From positions 62,679,537-62,743,536 of the forward strand of contig OX345636.1 of NCBI GenBank assembly GCA_947044365.1: a DNA stretch of 64,000 nt, read 5' to 3'. Positions 33,143-47,900 of this stretch are shown one piece after another. The notes under the pieces were generated by a model that was not told where the DNA came from, searched no databases, and worked only from the letters and a program-made list of their open reading frames with translations. Positions within the stretch are counted from its first letter, which is position 1. Each line of letters starts with the position of its first letter. A program made the position numbers and the translations under genes. The stretch is from Petrosia ficiformis. Lineage: Eukaryota > Porifera > Demospongiae > Haplosclerida > Petrosiidae.

Positions 33143-36100
33143 CTATGTGTACAAAATAAAATAATTATCATGAAACTAATTTCATTAGTCACTTGGCTGA
33201 TGATGTATTATGATCATCTATTAATCCACGAGTATGTTGCTCCACAGAAACAGATGGAGTAGTGATGGGCGATACTATCGAAAAGTATCGGAGTAATCGA
33301 TATATTTCGATATTTTTACGGTATCAATTACTAATTGATTACTGGCAAAAGTATCGATTTTAATAAAATGATTACTTTGCGCATGCGCAATTAAACTACA
33401 CGTGTATGTACATGTCAAGTCAAGTATATAATATAGTACTTAACTATCAAAACTGTAAGGCTGATAATCCGCTGAAGGCGCTGATTAGTTATTATCCACA
33501 CCCAACTCCATTGTGTTTCTTAAAAGTTATTTTGAGCGACCCATTCTTGAAAAAAAAGAGAATCCTTTGAGGTGGCGGTCTGACAATCAAAGGTCTTTTC
33601 CTTCACTGGTGTCTCTTGTAAAAAAATATTTGTCCATCCCAGCTACCTCTGTGCCATCAGAGAGACTATTTTCAAAGCTGTTGAAATAACATCTCTGAAA
33701 AGGAATAGGCTGAAATCAAAATCAGTGGATATGATGCTTTTTTTGAACAAATTGTAACAGCTATGAAGCTTTTTGTTGTGTATGACTACATGTGTATTTA
33801 TTTAGTCCTTTATCATTTACGATTTTGAAAAAGTAATCATTTCAGTAATCGATACCACCGATACTGAGATACTAAGTAATCAGTATCGTATCGAATTTAA
33901 AAAATCTAGTATCGCCCATCACTAAGATGGAGCATTATTTCCGTCACCTCCTGCTACATGAATAATAATAATAATAGTGTAGAGAAGAAAAATACAAGCA
34001 AACTTCATAATATGAAAATGTATCCTATGTAACATTCATAATAGGATCAGGATTAACCAATACATGGTCCAAAGAGTATTATGATGACTATTTTCAATAT
34101 TATTACTATATTATAAGTCATTCATTTACCTTCTGGCTTCTTTGAGAGTGTGTCTTTCTGATTATGTTTTGAAGTAGATTTTACTGAATGGAGAAAATTA
34201 ACAGTAAATTATTTCACCATAATTATTAATATATCTGGATTGATCATTATGTAAATGTTTTAGTATAATATAAAAAGGCTAATTCAAAAAAGGAAAATGC
34301 AGTTCCACATAAAATTATAGAACCATTATTAATACTGAAACAATGATTATGTATATAATGTACTTATAATTATTTCACTGTTTAATTGAATATTACAATA
34401 AAGTACTAAGAAGTATCAATTTGTGATTTCAGTTGTACAGAGTTGCTTACTTTGGGATTTGTTGAACACTTGTTGGCTTTTTAAGCAGTCCTGAACTCTA
34501 CGAGCTGTTTTATTCAAGTCCATTGAATCCAATGTTTTGAGTATTTTCTGCCACGTCACCAGTGAACATTCTGACTCAATCCAAAATATCACAACTTGTT
34601 CCAATCGATCTCTATCATCTAAGGTCTTGTCATGTTTTAAAGATTCACGCTTATTGGAAGGCACTTGCAATTCACTTCCGAATTCATTCCATCTGGCAGA
34701 GTGGCACTTAATAAAATACATAACATGTGAACTGTCTGGAGACTTCTTAAGGATTGGAGTGTTATCTATAAACAAATGATGATTATAATCATAATAATTC
34801 AAATTGTAGATAAAATTATAAGAAAAACAAATCATGAACTGTTGTCAAATCACATGACATTTAATGTAAAAGAATACTGGAATATTGTAATGCAGTTTAT
34901 GAGAAACTGACATATACAACAGACATTACAAATTCTCACTTGAAATACCATCATACAGTAACACCTTACATTAAAATAGACAAAATTCAATTATAAAGGT
35001 TACAGGTTGGAATTATTACACAATGAATAATTTATGTTAGTAGTAATGTGAAGAAAATAATTATTTTTCTACAAAATGATAAACGACAAAAACACTGGAC
35101 TTGTGAATAAAATAAAGACGTAAAAAAGAATCTCTATTTGGGTCTAGAACAATAATGGCAAATTAAAATTTGAAACATTAAATATCACATTATTCTAAAC
35201 ATAAGATTAATAAGTATTAGCAGTAACAAAACTGAACTGTTACCTGGGGGTTCATCTACTGATACTCCATTTGCTGTCTGCAGTGAATGACCTGTGCAAA
35301 GGAAACATTAATTATTATTGTTATCTACCAACCCTCACACAAACACACACAGACACACAAACACCTGTTGTACATATTGTATCATCATTAGAAGTAGTGG
35401 CTAAAAACAAATAATGTTACCAACTGAAATATGCATGAAATTATGTACTCACCTGTTTCGGGAACCTCTCCATACCAGGCAAAACGTAGCTTTCCTTCGG
35501 TATCTTCCACTATCTCATTAGTTTCACAGCACTGAAGTAGAGTAGGTTGATCCGGTACAATGACAGCTATATGATTACGTGGCTCATGAGGACAAGGACA
35601 GAAGAAACCTGGCTCAGGTTTGACATTCCCTTTTACAGCAGCCTCTACCGATTCATGGATGGCACACCTCACTTTTTCTATGTCATCAGGAATTTCGCTA
35701 AGTAACTGGATGTAATATGGAGTTTCCATGATGGCAAATTTTCCTATCCTCTGGAGTGGTTGAATAATCATAAAGTTCGAATAATTTAATGCATTTCGAT
35801 TACGAATTATTGACCATTTGTGGGAAAGGAGATGGACAATTATGGAACAGAAAAGCCCCATTGGTAAACCTTTTTTGAAGTAAAAAAGCATTGGTGGAAT
35901 AGTGGATTTAGGAAAGGGATTGATATCTGTAGTATCACAAACTGGTAGTAGTGCGGGAATGAAGAATTGATCTTCATTGTTTTCAACCTTTACTGCAATA
36001 AGGAGATGCTGAAAAATGGCTAGCAATTTCTCCACAAACTGAGGGAAACTTTTCAATATGTTTGAACACGTCTCCATTTTTTTGATGAAATCAATGGTAG

Positions 36101-39100
36101 CAATACCTTCCATAGCTAACAGCTTAATATCTAAATTGGGGTACTTGTTTACGTTGCGTGCGTTACAAATAGTAACCATCAACTCATTGATAATATCAAT
36201 AAGACAGTGAAGGTTGGCAAATACTACATCATCAGCTCCAGAATCAGGATAGTACAGCATGGAATTGAGGATATGAAAAAACTTGATAGCACTGACTACT
36301 TCTTCATCACTCATACCAAGCTTATGACCGAAAAACTTGCATAGTGACATATTGAGGACACCACAGCGATTCAAAGCTGCTTTTTTGATGAGAGTTTGAA
36401 AGCAGTGCCACTTCAGAGGTACTTTGACAATGTATGCTTGCTCTCGAAGCTTAAGTGCTATTTCTTCTACAACTGGATCATCGAAATTACCTTGCTTTGC
36501 TTTTCTGCCATCAACTTCATGCAAGATTTTGAATTGAGCTTTGTTTCGGTAACAGATTTTTCCGTCCACTGATTTCAAGATATTTGTGAGCTTCTCTTCT
36601 TTGTCTTCGATACTTTCTGTGTTTCCATCATACTCATCTCGATGTGTAGCTATGGCCATAATGCTTAGACTATCAGGAGGCGTGATATATCTGGAGAGAA
36701 TGCGATCATTTTGGATGATTGCTTTCTGTTGCTGTGAACTGGAATTGACCATTATCAGGAGCTGCTTCAGCATTTCCTCCACTTTAGGCGAATGCTCACT
36801 AACGTTGATTTGTCCAGTCTCCAAACACATTTCTGTTGAAGCTGGCCCAGAGAGATCTTCTGCTAGATTAATCACTAACATGAGGGCTGATGCACACGGT
36901 AGAAAAGCTGGAAGTAATTTCTGAAATTGAATTTGCCCTCCACAATCTGTAAAATACAGCCAGCGCTCATGAAGACTCAACTCTTGAGCTTTGATACCTT
37001 TACTACATCTGTGATAAAGCTCTTGTATAAGAGCAACAGCTTTTTCCACATCCTCGGTCTGACCAGGTGTCACTGGGAATTCACTACCAACATTGATATC
37101 ATTTTGCGATATTTCTTGATCATCTTCATTTAAACGTGCAGATGCTACTGACGAGGGAATCTTTGGAGAAATGGTTGAAGGTGGTTCCTCTTTCAAGGCA
37201 ATCATTTGTAATTCTGCTAGAATTTTTTCTTCCATGTCTTGATCGTTCACACAAGTCCAGCATTTTCCTGATTCGCCAAATCGGTCTATGGACAATGTGC
37301 CAACAGCAATATCTGGTGCTTCAATACAGGGAGTGCTGAGTTCTTTATATGGAAGTGATAAAATGAGGGATTTGAGGGATGTTTTACCAGCACGTGCTGC
37401 TCCTTGTATGACAGCCTTGGTTATATGTGACTTAACAAACCCATCTTTCATAGCCTTAATAAGATGGTGCCGATCTAGATGAAAGATATATTAGTACTTT
37501 AGATATGCTAATAATTATAATATTGTTCATATTCTATTATTCAAGTTATAAATTCTACTAAACTTTAGCAATTGCTTTCCATTATTAGCTAACAGTACAG
37601 AACATTATGTTCAGCAATTACCCATCCATAGTGAAATGTGAGAATTGATTTTGTTATTGCTAATATATCATCATTCTAATTCACTAGTCTCAAGGAATAT
37701 TAATTATAAACTTAAGCAACTGAAAACTATCCACATGAAATAAATACATGACAATGCCCTCCATTCCAATTAAACATGTTTTCTTATACTTTTGCACTCA
37801 TATTTCCCTCCCCACCACCTCCTCCAATCCTGCCTTACCAACAAACAAAGAAATTATTCTTTTACTAGGAATATCAATGATGTATGATGTAAATATTCAT
37901 ATTGTAATTGCAATCCTGTATGAATGACTAACCTATATCTTTCAAAGGAATAGAGACTGGAGCAGTCTTAGATTGTTCAGTGTCATTGGATTGACCTAAA
38001 AACATAAAAATCAGTTATAATATATTATTATAAGTGCAATGTAGTTGAAATGAATTGATAGCTTGTTGGTACCAATATTTAATTGAACAGTAGTTTCAGG
38101 GTTGTAGGATAATTTGATAGGTTAATACTATGATAGTGCTGACAATAGCCAGTGTAATAAATGACTTGAGATGATTGGACTACATAAAAACCGCATACAT
38201 TGTATATGTATGCTTATTTGTCTAGTTGTGTAGTCATATCATGTTCAACTTATTTGAAGGAATAGTTAAGTTGATTATAAAGCAAGTCCTGTTTTTGTGT
38301 TCTTAACTAATATTGATTTTTGAATAACTCTTTACTGAAGTCATCATGATTACAATCATTGTCTACTTCAGCATTAATTGATAATAAACACTAGAAAGTA
38401 ATTAATTTCTTGTATTCAATAATAAACTATTTCTTGTAATGTACAACTAAGTGTCTGTAATAGGCCTTACTGTGTAAATATTTGAATACCATCAACTATA
38501 TACTATCACTATATGAATTAATTGAAGCACTACAATGCATATTTATGGTTTGTAACTAGTAGGCTAGTTCAAATCCATGATCACTAATATTTAGTTGGAC
38601 CATTTACAGACAATAATTGTAATTAATTATAATTATGCGATAATAGTTTTTCAGAAATTCAAATGCAAAAAAAGTCACAGCAATACAAATAACATATATA
38701 ACCCTTAGAGGACAGAGCTTGTTTTCAAAATTCTTCCCATTTCCAACACTGGCGACTCTATTGCATATATTTTGGCCACCGTTCACTTTCTCTACCCCAA
38801 ACTTGGCTCCTTTTCCGACATGGAGTACTACTTCCACCAACTTGCCTACCGGGACTCGAAAGTCCCCAAGCGCTTCGTAGGATTAAATCAAATGCAGTGC
38901 TCTCCCTTTTTTGATTGGAACTGTGGCAAACAAAATGACCCCACTAAATGTCGGTACCAGCTACACCCACGATTTCAGGTTTTACACCAAGGAAAATGTG
39001 TCAGGAACCCACCAGAACAGGTGGGCGGGGTCACTGAAACCGCAATTTGCGTGGGCAGCCAGGGGGCTGCGCCCCCTTTGAACCACCATCAACGGGGGAT

Positions 39101-39997
39101 ACCTCCCTTTAAAATCCCCCCATAGTTGTTATTTAGGCCAAAGGGCGGCCGAAAAACCATCAACTTTTTTAGCCATATTCATGGGCTTGTGCCTGACACC
39201 AATTACAAGCATTTGGAGAGCTTCATATTGCTAGGAACACACTCCGAACCATGTAGGGGTGAAATGTCACATATATGTGACATCAGACTTCTAAGGGTTA
39301 ATATATGTGTGGTAACATCATTATTAGTATATAAAATCAAAATAAAGAAGTGAGGTTTGCACTGAATATCATCTATCATTATTCATGTAACCATAAACAC
39401 ATAAACACCAACAAACAGTTTACCTTCTCAGTAAGGTAAAATAGTATATAGCTTTGAATTGCAAGTACAAAGTAGGCAATTACAATTAGGAATGCTAAAA
39501 TGGGTGTAACCATATACTGGATATGTCATGACAATAGTGAGATTAAACTACACTGTCATGTTCCAGGTTCACATCAAAGCAAAGTAATTTTTTGGTGTCA
39601 TCTCTGTAAGTAAAATCAGTACACATAATATATTAAATTACAAATACTTTATTCTAATATTAACAAGTGTATAATAAAGAAAAAAGTATCCCTATGATTG
39701 CTTTATGGTGTCCAGCATTCAGTAATCATGGCTGACTTTATCATGCCTGAAACACAACAGCCTATTATAGTTATTATTTTGATTATCTACTCTCTTTACC
39801 TTTTAAAGATCTTGTAGAACTTTAGGAATATATTTCAGGTAGAATAGTTAGCTAGTAGTTCCAGTTTCTAATTCCCTACAAGCAGCTTTCTTTCTGCTGA
39901 GTTCGTGCGCGAAATCTATTACGCGCCACGCCCATTAATTGATCGAGCCCCCGGGAATGACGCAATTTTCTTACCTACGCATACTCACAAAGTGAAT

Positions 39998-40044
<47 letters not shown>

Positions 40045-43000
40045 TGAACCCGTGGTAAAGCAATCATAGGATATCACGCTAATCATCAAAATATTGTTCC
40101 TAAGAGATAAAGCACAAATAAATGAACAAATATTTGATCCATACATTCTAGGGCAATGCTAACTAGACAACTACCACACAGATAAGACACAGTCACACAA
40201 CCTACTTATAATTGAATTTGAAAAAAAAGAATATAATGAGATAATTCACACATACAGTGATCCAGCTTAATATTAACATGTATGATATGACATTAACAGG
40301 CAAATGATCACACCCACTATAAATAATTGCTTTGGTACATATATTTTGTAGACCTTTCTAAATCATGACTATACAGAATACATGATTATGAAATAACTAT
40401 TCCAAATAGGAAATATTATACCTTGTACTTCTGAGGAAATATTTTCTGAAGGCTTGACTTTTGTATCTTCTTCTTGTCGGGACTAAAAGAAATATCACAT
40501 TATAATAATTATTAATAAAATAATAATTCTTTTATATTATTACTAGTATGAGTATTATTATTATTGGATATGATAGTTACATATAATATTACAAGTTTAA
40601 AGTTGGATTATCTTGTGAAAGCTATAATTAATTTTTACAAAGAAGCTGATAATATTCATTTTCAAAGTAGGGAAGATATAATTAAATTATGTCTCAGTTA
40701 CTAATAAGAAATAGCTTCTACTAAATAGTTCCTCTTGAAATGTAAAATTATAATAATAAATATTTCTATAAAAAGTCTTTTCAAAAATAAAATATAATTA
40801 TACTGATAATGGAAGATATCATAATAATAATTATTATGAATATACTTTTACATTCTACAACTGGAGTTAGTGTAATACACAACATTTCAAACCTTAATTA
40901 ATGATTTCAAAGCTAATATAATATATAAACCACAATACCTATCAATAAATTATGTTGTAACTAGTGATAAACAATGGGACTATGAGCCTAACTAGTTTAA
41001 TACATTCAAATTCAATATATTAACTGATAATGTGGATGTAAAGAACAAGTCATTGTTCAATTATAATATTAAAATAACATACCATAGCTCTCTGTAATAT
41101 AGCAACACAAGTGTGCTTATTTCCAAACTTTGGTACATCAATAGGAGTATATCCATTCTGTAAAACAATAATATTTAGTAAAGGAGTGTTTGACATGTTT
41201 ATTTTTGAACATTATAATATTATAATTATGATAATACTAGAAGTGGAAGTAACAAACCTTGATTCATGATTCTGGTTCAACTGATACAAATAATAATTGG
41301 AATTCATAGGAAGATTGAAAATTATTTGGAATAAAGTTGTGAACAAGTGGTACAAGTTTGAAAGCTATTCTCAAGTAGAAGTTTTAACATAAACCTAATA
41401 TAATTTGTGTCAGTATTGTAAAAAATATAATCAATTATAATCCTCTCTATATATCAAGTGATGAGGTAGGCATTTGTTATTATCATTCACCATAATATTA
41501 TTAATTACACTAACAAATTGCTGAGTTAAAGTGTAATTTACATGAAAGATGTCAAACTAATATTTGTAAGTAATATATTATATTATATATATTTCAGTTA
41601 GTTTACACATCATAACACATGATGTACTTGATATACTAATCAGAAACAAAATTGAACTATCTGGTCTTACTATAATTATAATTATCATAATGGATATAAA
41701 TTAGGATATGATTATTATAAGTAAAGAAACAGTTCATTAATTATAAGAATTTTATCATTTGATTACTAACCTTATTCTTGATATAAAGGTTTGCTCCACT
41801 TTCAATGAGAACTTTTACTGCATCATCACATCCATAGTATGCAGCCCTATGTATTGGTGTGTTTCCATACTATGAAAAAGAGATAATTATAATATAATAT
41901 GAATATCTAATCATGTTCAGTATAACTATAATAATTACAGAAAGATTAAAAACCATATATTAAACTGGTAAAATGAAATACATAGCTAGAAAATTTGTAT
42001 TTCTGGTAACATAGTTAACATAGTTATGTATGGAAAACATGAAAATGTAATAATATAGTAGATTTGTGTCTACTACTATGTTGTAGTCTCTATTTGTGTG
42101 TGTTATAGTTGTAAACAGTATACAGTATTACATTGTGTATTAATACTTGTTTCAAAAGACATACATTGTCACAAATTACACAAAAACATTATCAAGTTAT
42201 TCACAATGGACAAATAATATATTGTTGACTACATGAAGCACTGAGCTATACAATATGATATACATGAAGTATCCATTCAACTGATCATTAATTGTATTTC
42301 TTTTAGAATATCTAAAATTGATTATTGCATACTAGTGGACTCTCCAAATAGGAATTTTTTCACCAAACAATAGTATCATGTTTTTCTAATTATCACCAAT
42401 CCTTAGTGTGTGTGTGTGTGTGTGTGTGTAGGTGTGTATTTACGTGTTGGGTGGAATGCCCAAACTCGTAAATGAATCGGAATAATGCCTCCGATCCTGG
42501 ACGATGGATCTGCTCTAAGAGTCTACTGACCCGGGTATTGCTTTCCTCAAATTCAACAACCAAGAATTTTTTTGGCCAAAGTACTAAGCTAAAAAAATAT
42601 AAACAGGCATAATAGGTCTCTCCTCAGCTCTAGTGTTTTTGTTTTCTATTTCCATGTTATTATCCAACTTATCCTGATGGCCTGTGGTTATTATTATTAT
42701 AACATAATTAGTGTTATTATACATATGATTTGAAACAAGATTGAAGGAATTAAAGACATATACACAGTATACATATGTCAGCATCTTCTGATTAGTATAG
42801 GCTTTCTCACTATTTAAATCCGGTCATCAGGGGAGCTCCACAATACGATCATCACATTACAAGGCTATTACTATTACAGATGTTGTTGTGCGTGGGTGTG
42901 TGTGTGTTTAGAAAAAAATGAGACAGCTAGTGTTTACCAGATCCTCAGGCCGTACATCTGAACGAACAGGCGGCCCTACGGGGACTGACTTCCAACTGAA

Positions 43001-44854
43001 TGACAGACCTCTCTCTGTCAGGAGGTAACTTCTCCTCTGAAGCTTCAGTCGTACGAGTATCTGACACTTACTTCACCTCATTCATATCTTATAAAGCTGA
43101 AGTGCTAAGCTTAAAAATCTAGACAGGCATAATAGGTCTCTCTTCAGCTCTAGTGCTTTTGTTTTTTATTTCCATGTTTTATTTGATGGTCTGTGGTTGT
43201 TCTTTTAGCATGTGGGCCTACAGAGTCTGTATATTTTTGTGATTATAGTAGAATATGGTATATATTTAGCAATTAGTTACTTCACAAAGAGCAGTGTAAT
43301 AAATAGTATTTAACAATCTTAACTTTTAACACATTCACATATGCTTTGATACTTTGGTGTTACTAGACTCTTGACAGGGATAGTCTGGCCTTGGGAACCA
43401 GAAATGGGGGTTAAAGACATCTTCGGTGGGATCCCAACCCTCCCCTCTCTATCCGTATCTGGAAATGCTTATAGAGTCCTGTTTACCAATGCATCAGTAA
43501 ATGCATGTAATAATAACTTACTTACAAAACTTTGTAGTTAAAAAATGGCCCATTCTTCCTGGATTATAAAAGATCCTACTCCCTTGAAAACTTTACCTAC
43601 CATGTGCTCTCCTAATTAATCTTAGGTGGGCGTTTTTAATTAATATTTAAAATTATTGCAAGGCTATTACTATTACAGGATGCTGGTGTGTGTGTGTGTG
43701 CGTGTGTGTGTGTGTGTGTGTGCGTGTGTGTGTGTGTAGGTGTGTATATACGTGTTGGGTGGAACCCCTGTCCTGGTCATTCCACTAAGGTGAGCAGCGA
43801 GGGACCAACACCAAATAGTATAAAGTTCAGTCAAGTCACTGATCTCACAGACGATGACTCTCCCCTAAGGTTACCCACATCGAAAAGTGCTTTGTTCATA
43901 CATGTTGAATGGAACCCCTGTCCTGGTTTATACCACTGAGGTGAGCAGCGGGGAACCTGCTCCAACTAGTGTATGTAGATGTGTATTTTTATGTTGGGTG
44001 GAAGGGGCAAGCTAACTGAACACAGAATTAAAAGCCCGGGGGTCCAACAGGTTGAGAGCGGTCGGCAGTTTTTACCAACTGAATCAACAGATGGCTTGCA
44101 CAATTGTTCTCTCACACACAGAGATATCCCTCGGGTCTGGATATTGTGATGGCTAACAGAGGGCGTTATTGTAGCCTTGTGTCAACACAACAGAGCCACC
44201 TGGCTGATTAGAACCAGTATGTGTTAGTGTGTATTTACGTTTTGGGTGGAAAGGGCAAGCTAGCTGAACCACTGAGGCAGGTAGTGCACAATTCCAACAC
44301 CAACAGTGTAAAGTTTCTGTCCTGTCACAGAAACGAATACGGTGATTCTCCTCTGAGCTTTAGTCAGACGACCCAGTATTTCACTCATGGTTCAGATCTT
44401 TCCTATATTTGGGACTTTATTGGTCAAAAGCATGCAGTGTCACAAACAGTATTTAACAACCTTAAATTTTAACATATTCACATATGCTTTGATACTTTGG
44501 TGTTATTGGACTCCTGACAGGGATAGTCTGGCCTTGGGAACCAGAAATGGGGGTTAAAGACATCTTTGGTGGGGCCCCAACCCTCCCCTCTCTATCCGTA
44601 TCTGGAAATGCTCAGAGTCCTGTTTACCAATGCATCAGTAAATACATGTAATAATCACTTACTTTCAAAATCTTGAAGTTAAATAATGGCCCATTCTTAT
44701 TGGATTACAACAGATCTAATTCCCTTGTAAATCATGTGCTTTTACACATGTGGTCTATTAATTAACCTTAGGTGGGCGTTTGTTAATTATTAATTAAAAT
44801 TATTGCAAGGCCACTATATATACAGATGCTGTGTGTGTGTGTGTGTGTGTGTGC

Positions 44855-44951
<97 letters not shown>

Positions 44952-47900
44952 TGTATGTCTGTGTATGTATGCGTGTATGTGTGTTTGTGAGTGTGCATGA
45001 GTGGGTGAGTGTGTGTGTGTGAGTGGGTAAGTGGATGTAAAGATGTGTTTAAATGCATAAGTGTAGGTGTTGGGGGAAGGAGAAAAAGTGGAAACGGTGG
45101 AAATGGCAATCCTGACAAACTGGGGGGTATGGGGTGGCGGAGCCTTCCCAGTTTAGGCCCTGGGATTGTTAGGGTTATCATCCATGTTGTTTGAGTCTAT
45201 ATTCACCTCTCCCGACTAAAACAACATGGATGATAACCCTAACAATCACAGGGCCTTTACTGGGGGGCGGAGCCCCCCCAGACCCCCACATTTTTTGTTA
45301 AACATCCATGACTTTCTATCATTGACTTTATAAACATCAACAACTTTGCTAAAATGAATTTGTTCATCACAAATGTGATGTTTATTATCAGTTTCCGCTG
45401 TTTCTGCCATTTGTGCCGTTTCCACTTTTTCTCCTTCCCCTAGGTATTGTATTATAAAGTATAGAAAAGTATAATAGTGATGATCTTATCAAAAGTGAAT
45501 AATAACAGCGATATTAATTAGTAGAGGATGTAACTGACTAGTTCAGTCTTATATTGTTCATAAATTTTTACAAGAGAATTATATTATATTTAATCTATGA
45601 TTATATAGTGTATATTATACAGGTTATATAATTATGAAGATATGATTTATTGTTCAGAATCATAAGACAATAATTGAAGTTCAATAGCTCAAAATTGATT
45701 GCATTCCATAGACACAATATTATATAGAAACAAATGAAAACTAAATCACAACTAAGAATTGAACCCAGGATATTATAATACCCAATCAGGTACTATTACT
45801 ATCTGAGAGTAATTCATTTCTTATTTAATTATAAATACTTTATCTCAAAAACTACTGTTAGTAAAAATATATAATTATTTATATATACAATATATAAACA
45901 AATATTCTTAGATAGAAAGGCAACACGACACAAAGCAATCCATTTAATAGGTTATGTTATCAAAATTAGCAAATGACTTCAAACATTTCATAAAAGAATG
46001 TAGAGAATACTAGAATGTGTGGATAATAATCATTAATAATATCATCTATGATTTATGATTATTTGATAATCAGTATAAAATACAATACAATAATAGAAAG
46101 CTCATATTCATTACATTCCAGCAGTACATGTGTGTAATTATACACATTCATATATACACTCAACATGACATGTATAATCAATACACACAATATTATAACA
46201 CCTTGTTATATACACTAACTATAATAATACAACTTTACAAGTAGAAGAACAATAGTTACATAATCATGATAGTACATGTATTATTAATAATGGCAAGTCA
46301 TTATACATATTATAATGAAGTTATATTGATTATTATATAAGTACATATGACTTGTATGTATAATGAAACATGTAATTATCAATATATGACTTACTATATA
46401 ATCATAATTATAAAAAAAGGATACAATCAAGCAATCATTTATTTGTAGTCAGTTGATTATATAATCCTTGTATCAATAAACATGATTCTTACTTGATTAC
46501 ACACTATAAAATATCTAAAGTAGGATAACACAATATTTATGATATGGAGGGACGAGAGAATTATAAACAAAGGAAAACTGCAATCTAACTAGAGATTGAA
46601 CCAAGAATATTACCTATTGAATTTCCTTTGTTTATAGTTCCTCATACCTCCATATCATAATAAGATAGTGTACAGTTCTTAAAAAATCAAACTAGTGTGT
46701 AATTACAATATCTGCTTGTTAAATACACATTGTTTGATTGTAATTATTTTGAACACTATTTCAAATTTAATTATTGTTATCCATTGTTATGTATAGTAAT
46801 TAATAGTATTATCTAGTCATACATACATATATTAACTATTGAAATACGAGCGCCATCGGGACGGGACCCTCGCTTACATGGCAAAGTAATACAAAGCACT
46901 ACAATTTTTTTCAAAATATAATAAAGTTTGTGTATGAAACAAACAGCACTTTTGTTACATGGAATAGATATATAAATTAGAAAAACATTTATGGGAATTC
47001 ATTAAAACTGTTATAACTTTATATCTTAAAAGACAAAATAAGGATATCAATGAAATGTATAATTTGTATATAATTATATCTTACATCTAATTCTCAAACA
47101 ATGAAGAAGTTCTCAAGTGTACCTCTAAAGTCTTCGTGTGAAAACGTATTGACTATTGAATCGCCTCTACCACGTGTTTAGTACATGACGCATGCACATA
47201 CCTGTAGGTGGAGCTAGGTAGCTTTCTATCTTGCATCAATGGTGGTGTAGTAGCAACCATTACCTCGATTGTTTTTGGTTTGAAGTGTTTCTTGGCTAGC
47301 GCCAGCCATGAAATAGGATCACTTGTGTTTTGTGTGTCCATATTTTCTCTCGTTATCGCCCTCGTTTCATCTTAAAGGTTTTAGAAGAATTCCTACTTTA
47401 CTTTTTTTTCCTTGTATAATTTCAAGTCGACCAGTACCCCATTTGAATTGTCAATGTTTTTATTTTTCCAAAAAAAGTGCTAACAGACACACAGACACAC
47501 AGACACACAGACAAAACGATTACCGTACCCTTCCGCCTACGCTACGCGGCGAGGGTAATAGTGTGATTTGATGCCTTGGGGTCATGAACCATTCAACATG
47601 GATAGTTTGGTGTTAGGAAACATAATTGGGTTTTCTATAGAGAATATCATTATAGTATGTGTGAGATACAATAGTAAAGGCCTTTGCTCTACATGTAATG
47701 ATTTGGAAGTATATAATTATTATAATTATGATGCTTAGTAAACAAGACATTATAAGTATTTCCAGATATGGATAAAAATGGCAGATTTAGGAAAACACCA
47801 AATATATCTGTAACTTACTATGTACATATACACATGTGGCCTTATACAATGAAGTGATCATTTGATAATTAATAGAATTATATTGCAAGCTGTGTGTGCA

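Noticed and set aside
36586..37482. Four plus-strand frames of 64-112 codons
   Set aside because: They are shadows of the ROC-COR exon on the opposite strand.
44783..45181. 132-codon minus-strand frame with a His/Thr run and matching plus frames of Cys/Val
   Set aside because: The body is the (GT)n array; the non-repeat ends are the foldback element at 45072-45440.
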